A DNA stretch of 8,844 nucleotides, taken from positions 1 through 8,844 of the forward strand of contig JAFAUV010000312.1 in NCBI GenBank assembly GCA_019243075.1, in the 5' to 3' direction. Shown piece by piece: positions 1 to 6,513 of this stretch. The stretch's first letter is position 1. Each line of letters starts with the position of its first letter. Both the position numbers and the translations under genes were made by a program. The notes beneath the pieces are model-generated. The model had not been told where the DNA came from. It was given only the letters and a program-made list of their open reading frames with translations, and searched no databases. Source of the DNA: Bradyrhizobium sp. GTDB taxonomy: Bacteria > Pseudomonadota > Alphaproteobacteria > Rhizobiales > Xanthobacteraceae.

Positions 1-36
1 GCGAACTGATAATCAAAACGGAACGCCGAAAGCCAC

Positions 37-56
37 GGTCCTTGCGGGGACCTTTT
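37..56 (+). terminator. Possible weak intrinsic terminator
   Basis: A 5-bp stem (GGTCC 37-41, GGACC 48-52) closes a 6-base loop and is followed by four T. It could end a plus-strand gene lying left of the window. The stem is short and no upstream gene is visible, so this is tentative. Apart from it, bases 1-169 show no convincing gene or repeat. Confidence 0.3.
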
Positions 57-169
57 GCTGGGCTCATCATGGCGAGCGAAGCGACATTACGAGCGAAACG
101 CAGCCATTTGGAAATGTCTCCGCGACATCGATCGTTTCTTCGCTGACACCCCCTCGCAACGACGGCGTC

Positions 170-331
170 TCAGAACGGCACGATCAGCCGCAACAGCGAC
201 AGCACGCCGAGAATGATAACGATGATGCGGCAGATCTGCTTGGCGCGCCCGTCGATCGGCAGCATATTGATGAGATAGAGAATGAGGATGACGACAAGGA
301 CGGTGACGAGCGCGCTGATGAGAATTGACAT
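170..331 (-). CDS. Small membrane protein, 53 residues (Thivi_2564-like)
   Basis: This short ORF encodes a 53-residue protein that is almost entirely hydrophobic. A first membrane segment covers about residues 3-23. A short polar turn follows (LPIDGRAKQIC, about 24-34), then a second segment at about 35-52. The layout of two helices around a 'PIDGRAKQI' turn resembles the small proteins annotated as Thivi_2564 family membrane proteins; that assignment is from memory and no function is established for the family. ATG at 331 is preceded by a GGGGG run suitable for ribosome binding. A stress-sigma (EcfG-type) promoter-like sequence lies about 60 bases upstream, so the gene is probably induced with the general stress response. 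It is divergent from the chemotaxis receptor gene. A random ORF is unlikely given the clean two-helix pattern and the promoter. Confidence 0.7.
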   Translation of the reverse strand: MSILISALVTVLVVILILYLINMLPIDGRAKQICRIIVIILGVLSLLRLIVPF

Positions 332-388
332 CTGGAAGACCCCCGGGTTGCTGGCATTAAGCGGTGCGTTAACCTGCCGAGCGATGTT

Positions 389-413
389 AACTCGCCAGCA
401 TGGCCGCGGTTCC
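389..413 (-). promoter_or_regulatory. EcfG-type promoter for the 53-residue membrane protein
   Basis: On the minus strand GGAAC (413-409) is followed after 16 bases by AGTT (392-389). This matches the general-stress sigma factor consensus GGAAC-N16/17-cGTT except for the first, least conserved base of the -10 element. Transcription would begin near 380, leaving a leader of about 50 bases before the start codon at 331. The -35 element is one arm of the palindrome at 408-425. Confidence 0.55.
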
Positions 414-425
414 GCTACCGGAACC
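408..425. repeat. Inverted repeat joining two outward-facing GGAAC elements
   Basis: A perfect 7-bp inverted repeat, GGTTCCG-CTAC-CGGAACC. Each arm contains GGAAC reading outward. The left arm is the -35 of the promoter for the 53-residue membrane protein. The right arm (420-424) points toward the chemotaxis receptor and has only an imperfect -10 partner, CTTT, at 442-445 after 17 bases. The repeat may be two abutting -35 elements or a dimeric regulator site. Confidence 0.4.
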
Positions 426-445
426 TGACCGAAAACTAAACCTTT
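420..445 (+). promoter_or_regulatory. Weak EcfG-like promoter candidate for the chemotaxis receptor
   Basis: GGAAC (420-424) is followed after 17 bases by CTTT (442-445), one mismatch from the cGTT -10 of EcfG promoters. A start near 452 would give a leader of about 80 bases. It is much weaker than the other candidates in the window and could be only a by-product of the palindrome it belongs to. Confidence 0.2.
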
Positions 446-533
446 CTCAGCCGCCTTCCGTAGTTCTACGCAGAGGCACTGCCTAAAACTTTACGCTTTT
501 TCGGCCAAATGCCCCCGCACAAGGGGGCCATCA

Positions 534-2624
534 ATGCTCAACCGGCTGCCGGTTTCGGCGCTGCTCAAGGCCGTGATCCTGAGCACCGCCTTTGTCATCG
601 TCGTGATGTTTTCGCTCAGCGCCTTCGAATCCTGGCAGCGCCTGCAATCGGCAGGCCGGATTTCGCTGATCGCCGACGCCTCCGCGAGCCTGTTCAAGGC
701 GATGCACAATTTGCGGACCGACCGCTCCAGCACCAGCCGGCTCCTCAACTCGGATTCCATGGATGCCGACATCGAGAAATATCTGCGCTCGCTGCGCGAC
801 GCCGAGATGCCCGCCATGGCCAACGCCCTGGCGCTGCTTGCCCCCATGCAGTTCGCGCAGCATGACATGCTGGTCGGCGAGTTCGATCGCGCCTTCAAGA
901 CGATTACCGCGTTGCAGAAGGAATTCTGGGAAGCCATGGACCGGCCGAAGGCCTCGCGCCGGCCGGAGCTCAACAAGGAATATGTCGACACCACCAATGT
1001 GCTGCTGGATACGCTGGACAAGCTGTCCGGCATGCTTGCCGCCGACGTCAACCATCAGGACGCGGCGATCGACCAGCTGCTCCTGATCAAGCAGACCGCC
1101 TGGCTGCTCCGCAACACCGCGGGCGAGGCGTCGCTGATCATCTCGACCGGCCTCGCCTCCGGCAAGGTCAGCCCGGACGGCCGCCAGAACTATGTGAAAT
1201 TCCTCGGCGGCACCGACGCCGCCTGGGGCGCGCTGCAACTCGCGACCTCCGGCATGCAACTGCCGCCGGCGCTTTCGGCGGCGATGGAGGCCAGCAAAAC
1301 CTCCTATTTCGAGCCGCAATATCTGCAATTGCGTGAACGACTGCTCACCGCGCTGACCGATGGCGGCAAGCCCGAGCTCACCGCGAATCAATGGAGCCCG
1401 GTCACGGTAGCCCGTCTCTCCGCGGCCGTCGGCGTGGCGGAAGCCGCCCTCGAATCGGCAAAGGAGCGCGCGAGCGAATTGCGGTCCTCCGCCGCGCGCT
1501 CGCTGATCGTGCAGCTTGCGCTGCTGATCGCCGCGGTGATCCTGGCCGGCGGCGCCATGATCGTCGTCACCCGACGTGTCATCAGGCCGCTGCACAACAT
1601 ACGCGATGCGATGCTCAAGGTGGCTGCGGGTGACCTGACCATCGAGACCGGCTATGCCGGCCGGCAGGACGAAATCGGCGGGCTGGCCACGGCGCTCGAG
1701 ACCTTCAAGCACCAGGCCGAGGACAAGCGCAACATCGAGGCGCAGGAGCGCGAACGCAACGCCGGCGCCGCCGCGCGCCAGCGTGCGATCGAGGCCTACG
1801 TCGCCGAGTTCGAAGGTACCGTGCATCAGACGCTGCAGCAGCTTGGCGACGCCTCCGGCAAGATGCGCAAGACGTCCGACAGCCTCTCAACCGTGTCGCG
1901 CCAGACCAATTCGCGCGTCGAAGTGGCACAGAAGGCTTCCGGCGAGGCCTCGATGAGCGTCGAGAGTGTGGCGTCCGCGGCCGAGGAGCTCAGCGCTTCG
2001 ATCAACGACATCAGCCAGCAGGCCGCTCATGCCGCCGGCATTGCCAGCCGCGCCGTCGACCAGGCCGCCAAGACCGACGACACGGTGCAGGGATTGGCCA
2101 GGTCGGCCGGCCGGATCGGCGAAGTGGTCGGCCTCATCAACACCATCGCCGCGCAGACCAACCTGCTGGCGCTGAACGCCACCATCGAGGCCGCGCGCGC
2201 GGGCGAAGCGGGTCGCGGGTTTGCCGTCGTCGCCTCCGAGGTCAAATCGCTGGCGAGCCAGACGGCAAAAGCCACCGACGAAATCTCCGAGCAGATCGCC
2301 GATATCCAGAAGGTCGCGGGCGAAGCCATCGACGCGATCAAGGGGATCGGCTCGATCATCGGCGAGGTTAACGAGGTCGCAACCGCGATTGCCGCCGCGG
2401 TGCAGGAGCAGGGTGCCGCGACCCAGGAGATCACCCGCTCGACGCAATACGCGGCGCAGGGCACCAAGAACGTTTCCGAGAACATCACCGGCGTCAAAGC
2501 CGACGCCGACGCGTCCGCTGCCGCCGCCGAGAACGTGAAGGGCGCATCCGAGACGCTGGAAAATCAGAGCCAATCTCTCGGCCACCAGGTGACCGACTTC
2601 CTCGGCAAAATCCGCGCGGCGTAA
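534..2624 (+). CDS. Methyl-accepting chemotaxis protein
   Basis: This is a 696-residue membrane-spanning chemoreceptor that senses a signal outside the inner membrane and controls CheA/CheW at its cytoplasmic tip. Residues about 9-31 form the first membrane helix, and about 32-322 a large periplasmic sensor region predicted mostly helical with no Cache or PAS motif I can recognise. Residues about 323-346 form the second membrane helix. A HAMP linker follows (about 347-400, with RRVIRPL and a DEI motif), then the long signalling coiled coil. The highly conserved hairpin tip is at about 527-575 (NTIAAQTNLLALNATIEAAR, then GRGFAVVASEV). The C-terminus ends DFLGKIRAA, so there is no NWETF-type pentapeptide for CheR/CheB tethering. 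ATG at 534 has AAGGGGG just upstream. No che genes are nearby, so this is an orphan receptor and its ligand cannot be told. The 290-residue periplasmic part is in the size range of helical bimodular sensors, but that is a guess. Confidence 0.95.
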   Translation: MLNRLPVSALLKAVILSTAFVIVVMFSLSAFESWQRLQSAGRISLIADASASLFKAMHNLRTDRSSTSRLLNSDSMDADIEKYLRSLRDAEMPAMANALALLAPMQFAQHDMLVGEFDRAFKTITALQKEFWEAMDRPKASRRPELNKEYVDTTNVLLDTLDKLSGMLAADVNHQDAAIDQLLLIKQTAWLLRNTAGEASLIISTGLASGKVSPDGRQNYVKFLGGTDAAWGALQLATSGMQLPPALSAAMEASKTSYFEPQYLQLRERLLTALTDGGKPELTANQWSPVTVARLSAAVGVAEAALESAKERASELRSSAARSLIVQLALLIAAVILAGGAMIVVTRRVIRPLHNIRDAMLKVAAGDLTIETGYAGRQDEIGGLATALETFKHQAEDKRNIEAQERERNAGAAARQRAIEAYVAEFEGTVHQTLQQLGDASGKMRKTSDSLSTVSRQTNSRVEVAQKASGEASMSVESVASAAEELSASINDISQQAAHAAGIASRAVDQAAKTDDTVQGLARSAGRIGEVVGLINTIAAQTNLLALNATIEAARAGEAGRGFAVVASEVKSLASQTAKATDEISEQIADIQKVAGEAIDAIKGIGSIIGEVNEVATAIAAAVQEQGAATQEITRSTQYAAQGTKNVSENITGVKADADASAAAAENVKGASETLENQSQSLGHQVTDFLGKIRAA

Positions 2625-2648
2625 TGTCGTCGCGCATGGTTCGCTTAC

Positions 2649-2676
2649 GGCCGCCGGCATGACCGGCGGCCTTTTT
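2649..2676 (+). terminator. Intrinsic terminator of the chemotaxis receptor gene
   Basis: A 9-bp perfect GC-rich stem (GGCCGCCGG 2649-2657, CCGGCGGCC 2663-2671) with loop CATGA is followed by TTTTT. It lies 24 bases after the receptor's stop codon. Its T-tract runs into the stop codon of the convergent DUF2865 gene. Confidence 0.85.
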
Positions 2677-3308
2677 CACTCCCGCGCCACGACGGGCGTG
2701 CGCTGGAAATGCGCCTGCGCCCCGGGCGAAACCGGGGTGAAATTCAATTCGGCACGCTTGCCGGAGCCGGGATTGGCGATCACGAGCCCATCCGCGCCGG
2801 CGACGATATCGCCCTTGCGCAGCGTGGGGTCCTTGTCGATCGAAACCGGCGCGAGCCCGGCCGAATCCTTGCCGTTGCAAGTGCAGCCCGCGACCATCTC
2901 GTTGCGGTATTTGAAGGCATTCGGCAGTGCCGAATAGGGTTTGCCGGTCGAGGTCGCGGCGTGGTCGATGTCATTGCCGTAGACCAGCTCGGTCTGGCTC
3001 GCCGGACAGAAGCTGTTGCAGGACGCTTCCTTGCTTTGGGTATCGTTCCCGGTGATCGGGAAATAGCGCCCGTCGCAGCTGCGCACGCACCAGGCCTGGC
3101 CGCCATAGGCGAGGCGCGGATGCTGCGCTTCCGTGGGCTGAGGGCTGTCATCGCCGAACGGCAGGATCGTCTGCGGGTGCGGCACGGGCGGCCGCATGCC
3201 GAAAGCGCCAAACAGATTGGAGAAGAAGTCTCCGGCCATGGCCGGACGCGCCCCCCCGGCGCCGAGGAGCAGCGCCGCGGCGATCCCTATTTGCCATCGT
3301 TTGCGCAT
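2676..3308 (-). CDS. Secreted DUF2865-domain protein
   Basis: The 210-residue protein starts with a signal peptide (MRKR, hydrophobic core about 7-20, likely cleavage after ARPAMA at residue 25), so it is probably periplasmic or extracellular. The mature part has the DUF2865 pattern: WCVRSCDGRYFPI at 73-85, CNSFCPA at 97-103, a Y/N-rich middle, CTCNG at 142-146, and DPTLRKGDIVA at 160-170. Cysteines at 74, 78, 97, 101, 142 and 144 come in three close pairs and suggest disulfides or metal binding. DUF2865 is common in Hyphomicrobiales and has no known function. ATG at 3308 has a strong AGGAG site 6 bases upstream. The gene lies 55 bases after an L,D-transpeptidase gene on the same strand and is probably co-transcribed with it. 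That points to a cell-envelope role, which is inference only. Confidence 0.85.
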   Translation of the reverse strand: MRKRWQIGIAAALLLGAGGARPAMAGDFFSNLFGAFGMRPPVPHPQTILPFGDDSPQPTEAQHPRLAYGGQAWCVRSCDGRYFPITGNDTQSKEASCNSFCPASQTELVYGNDIDHAATSTGKPYSALPNAFKYRNEMVAGCTCNGKDSAGLAPVSIDKDPTLRKGDIVAGADGLVIANPGSGKRAELNFTPVSPGAQAHFQRTPVVARE

Positions 3309-3321
3309 GACCCTCTCCTAC

Positions 3322-3372
3322 GGCTTGCTTCAGTAAATGGCTTGCTTCAGTAAATGGCTTGCTTCAGTAAAT
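3322..3372. repeat. Perfect tandem repeat, 3 x 17 bp
   Basis: Three identical head-to-tail copies of GGCTTGCTTCAGTAAAT occupy 3322-3338, 3339-3355 and 3356-3372. In the minus-strand sense each copy reads ATTTACTGAAGCAAGCC. The first copy in that sense supplies the last two codons (Ile-Tyr) and the TGA stop of the L,D-transpeptidase gene; the other two fill most of the gap to the DUF2865 gene. Because 17 is not a multiple of three, the three TGA triplets fall in all three reading frames. Confidence 0.97.
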
Positions 3373-4113
3373 GCCCGAGCCGGCGTCGTTCATGGCCTCA
3401 TGGCCCGCCCGCGGCAGCGCCCGCGAGAGAGTGGAGGCCGGCTGCAAGGCGCCGCCGCGCGCCTGCAGCGGCGCGTTCTTCGGCAGCACCACGACCTTGG
3501 TGCCGACATCGACCCGGCTGAACAGGTCGCTGACGTCTTCGTTGGTGAGGCGGATGCAGCCGGAAGAGACGAACTTGCCGATGGTCGTGGGATCGTTGGT
3601 GCCGTGGATGCGGTACTCGCTCGAACCGAGATACATCGCGCGTGCGCCCAGCGGATTGCCGGGACCCCCGGCGACGAAGCGCGGCAGATAGGGCTGGCGC
3701 GCGATCATCTCGGAGGGCGGATACCAATCCGGCCATTCCGCCTTGCGGCTGATGGTCTGCACGCCCGCCCAGGTAAAGCCCTGGCGACCGACCCCGACGC
3801 CGTAGCGGATCGCGCGGCCGCCGCCGAGCACGTAGTAGAGATAGGTGTTGCCGGTATCGATGATGACGGTGCCGGGCGGCTCGCTGGTATTGAAATTCAC
3901 CACCTGGCGGCGCAGCCGCTCCGGCACCATGCCGTCCTCGTCCTGCGGCGCGGCATCGCCCGAGACATAGCCTTGCGGAAAGGCGACGGGGTCCGCCGGC
4001 GCATAACCGAGCGACTGCGCATATGCGGAAGAGGCAGTCGACCAAGCGAGAAAGCAGGCGACGGCGAACGCGACCGCCAGACACCGGCGAGCGCTTAAGC
4101 AAATCTGTGTCAT
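3364..4113 (-). CDS. L,D-transpeptidase (YkuD family)
   Basis: This 249-residue exported enzyme is expected to form 3-3 peptidoglycan crosslinks or attach proteins to peptidoglycan in the periplasm. A signal peptide covers about residues 1-33 (RRCLAVAFAVACFLAW core, cleavage after SAYAQ). The YkuD catalytic domain follows at about 80-210. It carries the HGTN histidine motif at 170-173 and the active-site S-x-G-C-I-R-L signature at 183-189 with nucleophile Cys186, all intact. I chose ATG at 4113 because it leads straight into the signal peptide and has GGGG about 10 bases upstream; an in-frame ATG at 4233 would add 40 unconvincing residues. A perfect EcfG-type promoter lies about 50 bases upstream. 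The gene leads a probable two-gene operon with the DUF2865 gene. Its last codons lie inside the 17-bp tandem repeat. Which of the several L,D-transpeptidases of the cell this is cannot be told. Confidence 0.93.
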   Translation of the reverse strand: MTQICLSARRCLAVAFAVACFLAWSTASSAYAQSLGYAPADPVAFPQGYVSGDAAPQDEDGMVPERLRRQVVNFNTSEPPGTVIIDTGNTYLYYVLGGGRAIRYGVGVGRQGFTWAGVQTISRKAEWPDWYPPSEMIARQPYLPRFVAGGPGNPLGARAMYLGSSEYRIHGTNDPTTIGKFVSSGCIRLTNEDVSDLFSRVDVGTKVVVLPKNAPLQARGGALQPASTLSRALPRAGHEAMNDAGSGIY

Positions 4114-4162
4114 GTGTGCTGCCCCATTGCCATGTGCATCATGCCGATGCGCTGGACAATCA

Positions 4163-4187
4163 AACGCGGTGGCTTGCTCGCGGTTCC
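4163..4187 (-). promoter_or_regulatory. EcfG-type promoter for the L,D-transpeptidase operon
   Basis: On the minus strand GGAAC (4187-4183) is followed after exactly 16 bases by CGTT (4166-4163), a full match to the general-stress sigma consensus of alphaproteobacteria. Transcription would start near 4155, leaving a leader of about 40 bases to the ATG at 4113. Confidence 0.7.
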
Positions 4188-4244
4188 GGGCGTTCGCGTT
4201 ACGCGCGCATTTGTCAAGCGCGGAGAGTCTCACGGTCCTGCGAT

Positions 4245-4269
4245 GGAACTTCCGCGCCGCCGGAGAGTT
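4245..4269 (+). promoter_or_regulatory. EcfG-type promoter for the AI-2E family gene
   Basis: GGAAC (4245-4249) is followed after 16 bases by AGTT (4266-4269), matching the stress-sigma consensus except at the first -10 base. Transcription would start near 4276, about 68 bases before the GTG start at 4344. It is back to back with the transpeptidase promoter 58 bases to the left. Confidence 0.6.
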
Positions 4270-4343
4270 GGCGCGACGGTCGGTTCGGCAGGCGCGGCTT
4301 CACGACCGCTTGTTTCGTCGCCCTTTGCAGGGGGAGATTTGCC

Positions 4344-5456
4344 GTGCGTGCCCTTCCCACTGAGCGCCTGCTTGCAAATGCCGATGCGGGCTCCCCCTTG
4401 CCTGACAGTTCGAGCGAACAGCCGCCGGTCATCCGCCGCGCCGAGGTCGTCGCCTTCGTTCTCGTCGCCCTGCTCGTCATCTGCGTCGTCGCCGTCCTCT
4501 ATCTCGCAAAGCCCTTCTTCCTGCCGGTGGTGATGGCCTTTGTGGTCGGCACCATGCTGTCGCCGGCGGCGAGCTTTCTCGAGCGCTATCGTATTCCCCG
4601 CGCCGTCGGCGCGGTGCTGATCGTAGCGGCGGTGGCGGCGGCCGCTGTCTTCATGATCGGGCTGATCTCGTCACCGCTCGTGGAATGGAGCACGCGGCTG
4701 CCCGAGGTCGGCGCACGTCTGAAGGACAAGCTGCACGTATTCGACCGCGTGATCGCCCTGTGGCAGGAGTTGCAGAGCCTGGTCGGCGGCCCCGACACCT
4801 TCACCGGCTTCCAATTCCCGAAAGTCGACTGGGTGCAGCCGACCATCGAGTTCCTGTCGCCGACCTTCACCGAATTTCTCTTGTTCTTCGCAATCCTGAT
4901 CCTGTTCATCGCGAGCTGGCGCGACCTGCGCCGCACGCTGATCCTGACCTTCGCCGATCATGACGCACGCCTGCGGATGTTGCGCATCCTCAATGAAATC
5001 GAGGTGCATCTCGGCAACTATCTGCTCACGGTCACCCTGATCAATACCGGGGTGGGAATCCTGACCGGCGTCGCCTGCGCGGTCGCGCACATGCCGAACC
5101 CGGCAGGCCTCGGCGCGCTTGCGGCGACGCTGAACTTCATTCCGATCATCGGGCCGGTCGCGATGTTTGCAATCCTCACCGGCGTCGGCATCATCGCGAT
5201 GCCGACCCTGAGCGCCGGTCTGGTTGCTCCGCTCGCCTTCGTGGCCATTACCTTCATGGAAGGCCATTTTGTCACGCCGACCATCATCGGCCGCAGGCTG
5301 GCGCTGAATGCGCTCGCGGTATTTCTGGCGCTGGCGTTCTGGACCTGGCTGTGGGGGCCGATGGGCGCCTTTCTCTCCTCGCCGCTGCTGATCGTGGCCC
5401 TGATCCTCAAGGAGCATTTGATGCCGGTCAATTCGCCGCAATTGCCGGGGGACTAG
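4344..5456 (+). CDS. AI-2E family transporter (PerM/TqsA-like membrane protein)
   Basis: The 370-residue integral membrane protein matches the AI-2E/PerM transporter family in length and architecture. Two N-terminal membrane helices (about 35-54 and 57-76) are followed by a third at about 88-110. A soluble linker lies at about 115-170, then hydrophobic segments at about 175-191, 225-247, 255-282, 288-305 and 320-355. Conserved family motifs are NFIPIIGP at 264-271 and the EGHFVTPTIIGRRLALN stretch at about 306-322. The start is GTG at 4344, with GGGGGAG 7 bases upstream; an in-frame ATG further left (4023) would run back across the divergent transpeptidase gene and its promoter. Members have been linked to autoinducer-2 export, or to sodium/lithium-proton exchange, so the substrate is open. 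The EcfG-type promoter suggests expression under general stress. Confidence 0.9.
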   Translation: MRALPTERLLANADAGSPLPDSSSEQPPVIRRAEVVAFVLVALLVICVVAVLYLAKPFFLPVVMAFVVGTMLSPAASFLERYRIPRAVGAVLIVAAVAAAAVFMIGLISSPLVEWSTRLPEVGARLKDKLHVFDRVIALWQELQSLVGGPDTFTGFQFPKVDWVQPTIEFLSPTFTEFLLFFAILILFIASWRDLRRTLILTFADHDARLRMLRILNEIEVHLGNYLLTVTLINTGVGILTGVACAVAHMPNPAGLGALAATLNFIPIIGPVAMFAILTGVGIIAMPTLSAGLVAPLAFVAITFMEGHFVTPTIIGRRLALNALAVFLALAFWTWLWGPMGAFLSSPLLIVALILKEHLMPVNSPQLPGD

Positions 5457-5470
5457 AAGGTCGGCGAAGT

Positions 5471-5496
5471 GGAACTTTCGCCACCGGCAGCGCGTT
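5471..5496 (+). promoter_or_regulatory. EcfG-type promoter for the DUF883-YqjE pair
   Basis: GGAAC (5471-5475) is followed after 17 bases by CGTT (5493-5496), a full consensus match for the general-stress sigma factor. It lies 14 bases after the stop codon of the AI-2E family gene. Transcription would start near 5503, about 30 bases before the ATG at 5533. Confidence 0.7.
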
Positions 5497-5532
5497 TTTC
5501 CTAGTAATGATCGCAGCGTTTGGGAGCTTTCG

Positions 5533-5904
5533 ATGTCGATGAGCAATGGCGAGACCGCAATGAGCGACCTGGGTAACGATCCCAACTATCAACGCCTTGA
5601 GAAGGATGTAACTTCCGTGAAAAACGATATCGCAGCCTTGACCGACCAGATCACCGACGCCATCAACAGTTTCGCCGGCCAGGCCCGAAAGCAGGCGAGG
5701 CGCGGCTACAAGCAGGCCCGCGAGAATGTCGATTCCGCGCTCGATGACGTTTCCGAACGTGGCAGCGCCGTGCTCGGCGCCGCCCAGGATGCCGCCGTCA
5801 CCATCGAGGAGACGCTGGAAGATGTCATCACCCAGCGGCCGCTCGCGACCGTCGGCTTGGCGCTCGGTCTGGGCTTCCTCATCGGCGTGACATGGCGCCG
5901 CTAA
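5533..5904 (+). CDS. DUF883 family protein (YqjD/ElaB-like)
   Basis: The 123-residue protein resembles YqjD and ElaB of E. coli, tail-anchored inner-membrane proteins that bind ribosomes in stationary phase. Residues about 18-100 are charged and strongly helical, probably coiled coil. They lead into the family's typical C-terminal anchor, about 102-123 (RPLATVGLALGLGFLIGVTWRR minus its first residues), ending in two arginines. ATG at 5533 is used because GGGAG lies 6 bases upstream; ATGs at 5539 and 5560 are alternatives. A full-consensus EcfG-type promoter precedes it. In E. coli the homologous yqjD sits next to yqjE and is under the stationary-phase sigma factor RpoS, so control by the alphaproteobacterial stress sigma factor is a fitting parallel. 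Ribosome binding in this organism is inferred from the family only. Confidence 0.88.
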   Translation: MSMSNGETAMSDLGNDPNYQRLEKDVTSVKNDIAALTDQITDAINSFAGQARKQARRGYKQARENVDSALDDVSERGSAVLGAAQDAAVTIEETLEDVITQRPLATVGLALGLGFLIGVTWRR

Positions 5905-6057
5905 GGCAGGCGCCCGCGCGGCGCTTGAAAACGGGGAGCACGAAAGCTCTCCGGAAAATCAAGGCCGATATCTTGAGCCCAAATCTCCTCGGCGAGTGGC
6001 GGCGGTGGTGGGCGGCGGTCGCCTTCGTCGATGCCCTCCCTACATCGAGACGACCCG

Positions 6058-6492
6058 ATGTTGCAGCGGTTCATCGATGACGTCAGGACGTCGACCGGCA
6101 CCGCACTGCGGCAGACCTCGCTGGCTGCCGTGGCGGCCTTATGCCTGTTGATCACGACGGCATTCCTGTGCGCCGCCGCCTTTATCGCCGTGCTGAACAG
6201 TTACGGGCCGGTCGAAGCCTGCTTTGCGGGCGCGGCGATTTTCTTCGTCGTCACGCTGATCGCCGCCGGCATCTATCTGGTACGCAAGCGCAAGATCGAG
6301 GCCCGCGCCGCGGCGCGTGCCAAGGCGGCCGCCAGCCCGCTGCTCGCCGATCCCGCCCTGCTCGCGACCGGTATCCAGCTCGTGCGGCTGGTCGGCGTCA
6401 AGCGGCTGGTGCCCATCCTCGCCATCGGCGGGCTCGCGCTTGGCCTGCTGGCAAGCCGCAGCCAAGCGAGCGACCAGGCGCCCGCCGAATAA
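6058..6492 (+). CDS. YqjE-like phage-holin-family membrane protein
   Basis: The 144-residue protein has two adjacent membrane helices at about 21-46 and 52-75. A basic, alanine-rich segment follows (RKRKIEARAAARAKA, about 76-90), then a third hydrophobic helix at about 117-133. The paired-helix core and its place just after a DUF883 gene match YqjE, a member of the holin superfamily III group (PF07332) found beside yqjD in many proteobacteria. Nothing suggests a real phage lysis holin. The start is uncertain: ATG 6058 gives MLQRFIDDVR, the form I would expect for the family. ATG 6031, in frame, adds nine residues (MPSLHRDDP). Neither has a strong ribosome site. The 126-153 base gap after the DUF883 gene has no promoter I can see, so the two are probably co-transcribed. 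Confidence 0.8.
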   Translation: MLQRFIDDVRTSTGTALRQTSLAAVAALCLLITTAFLCAAAFIAVLNSYGPVEACFAGAAIFFVVTLIAAGIYLVRKRKIEARAAARAKAAASPLLADPALLATGIQLVRLVGVKRLVPILAIGGLALGLLASRSQASDQAPAE

Positions 6493-6513
6493 TTGGATCT
6501 TTCCCTACAACGA

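Noticed and set aside
531..1826. Long minus-strand ORF opposite the chemotaxis receptor
   Set aside because: It mirrors the GC-rich codon pattern of the real gene, has Arg/Gly/His-rich composition and no recognisable domain; the plus-strand receptor is unmistakable.
4114..4233. 40-residue N-terminal extension of the L,D-transpeptidase to ATG 4233
   Set aside because: It would bury the signal peptide inside the protein and read across the predicted EcfG-type promoter.
4671..5585. 304-codon minus-strand ORF opposite the AI-2E family gene
   Set aside because: It is a shadow with low-complexity Arg/Asp/Gln-rich translation and covers the EcfG-type promoter of the DUF883 gene.
5933..5962. Imperfect hairpin (GGGGAGC with GCTCTCC) between the DUF883 and YqjE-like genes
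   Set aside because: The stem has a mismatch and no T-tract, so it is not a convincing terminator or regulator.
5892..6080. 62-codon plus-strand ORF starting inside the end of the DUF883 gene and running into the YqjE-like gene
   Set aside because: It has no ribosome site, overlaps both neighbours, and its Arg/Pro/Ala-rich translation looks like a frame shadow rather than a protein family.
6058..6492. Prophage signal from the holin-family label
   Set aside because: The protein is YqjE-like beside a YqjD-like gene, a normal chromosomal pair; no other phage genes are present.
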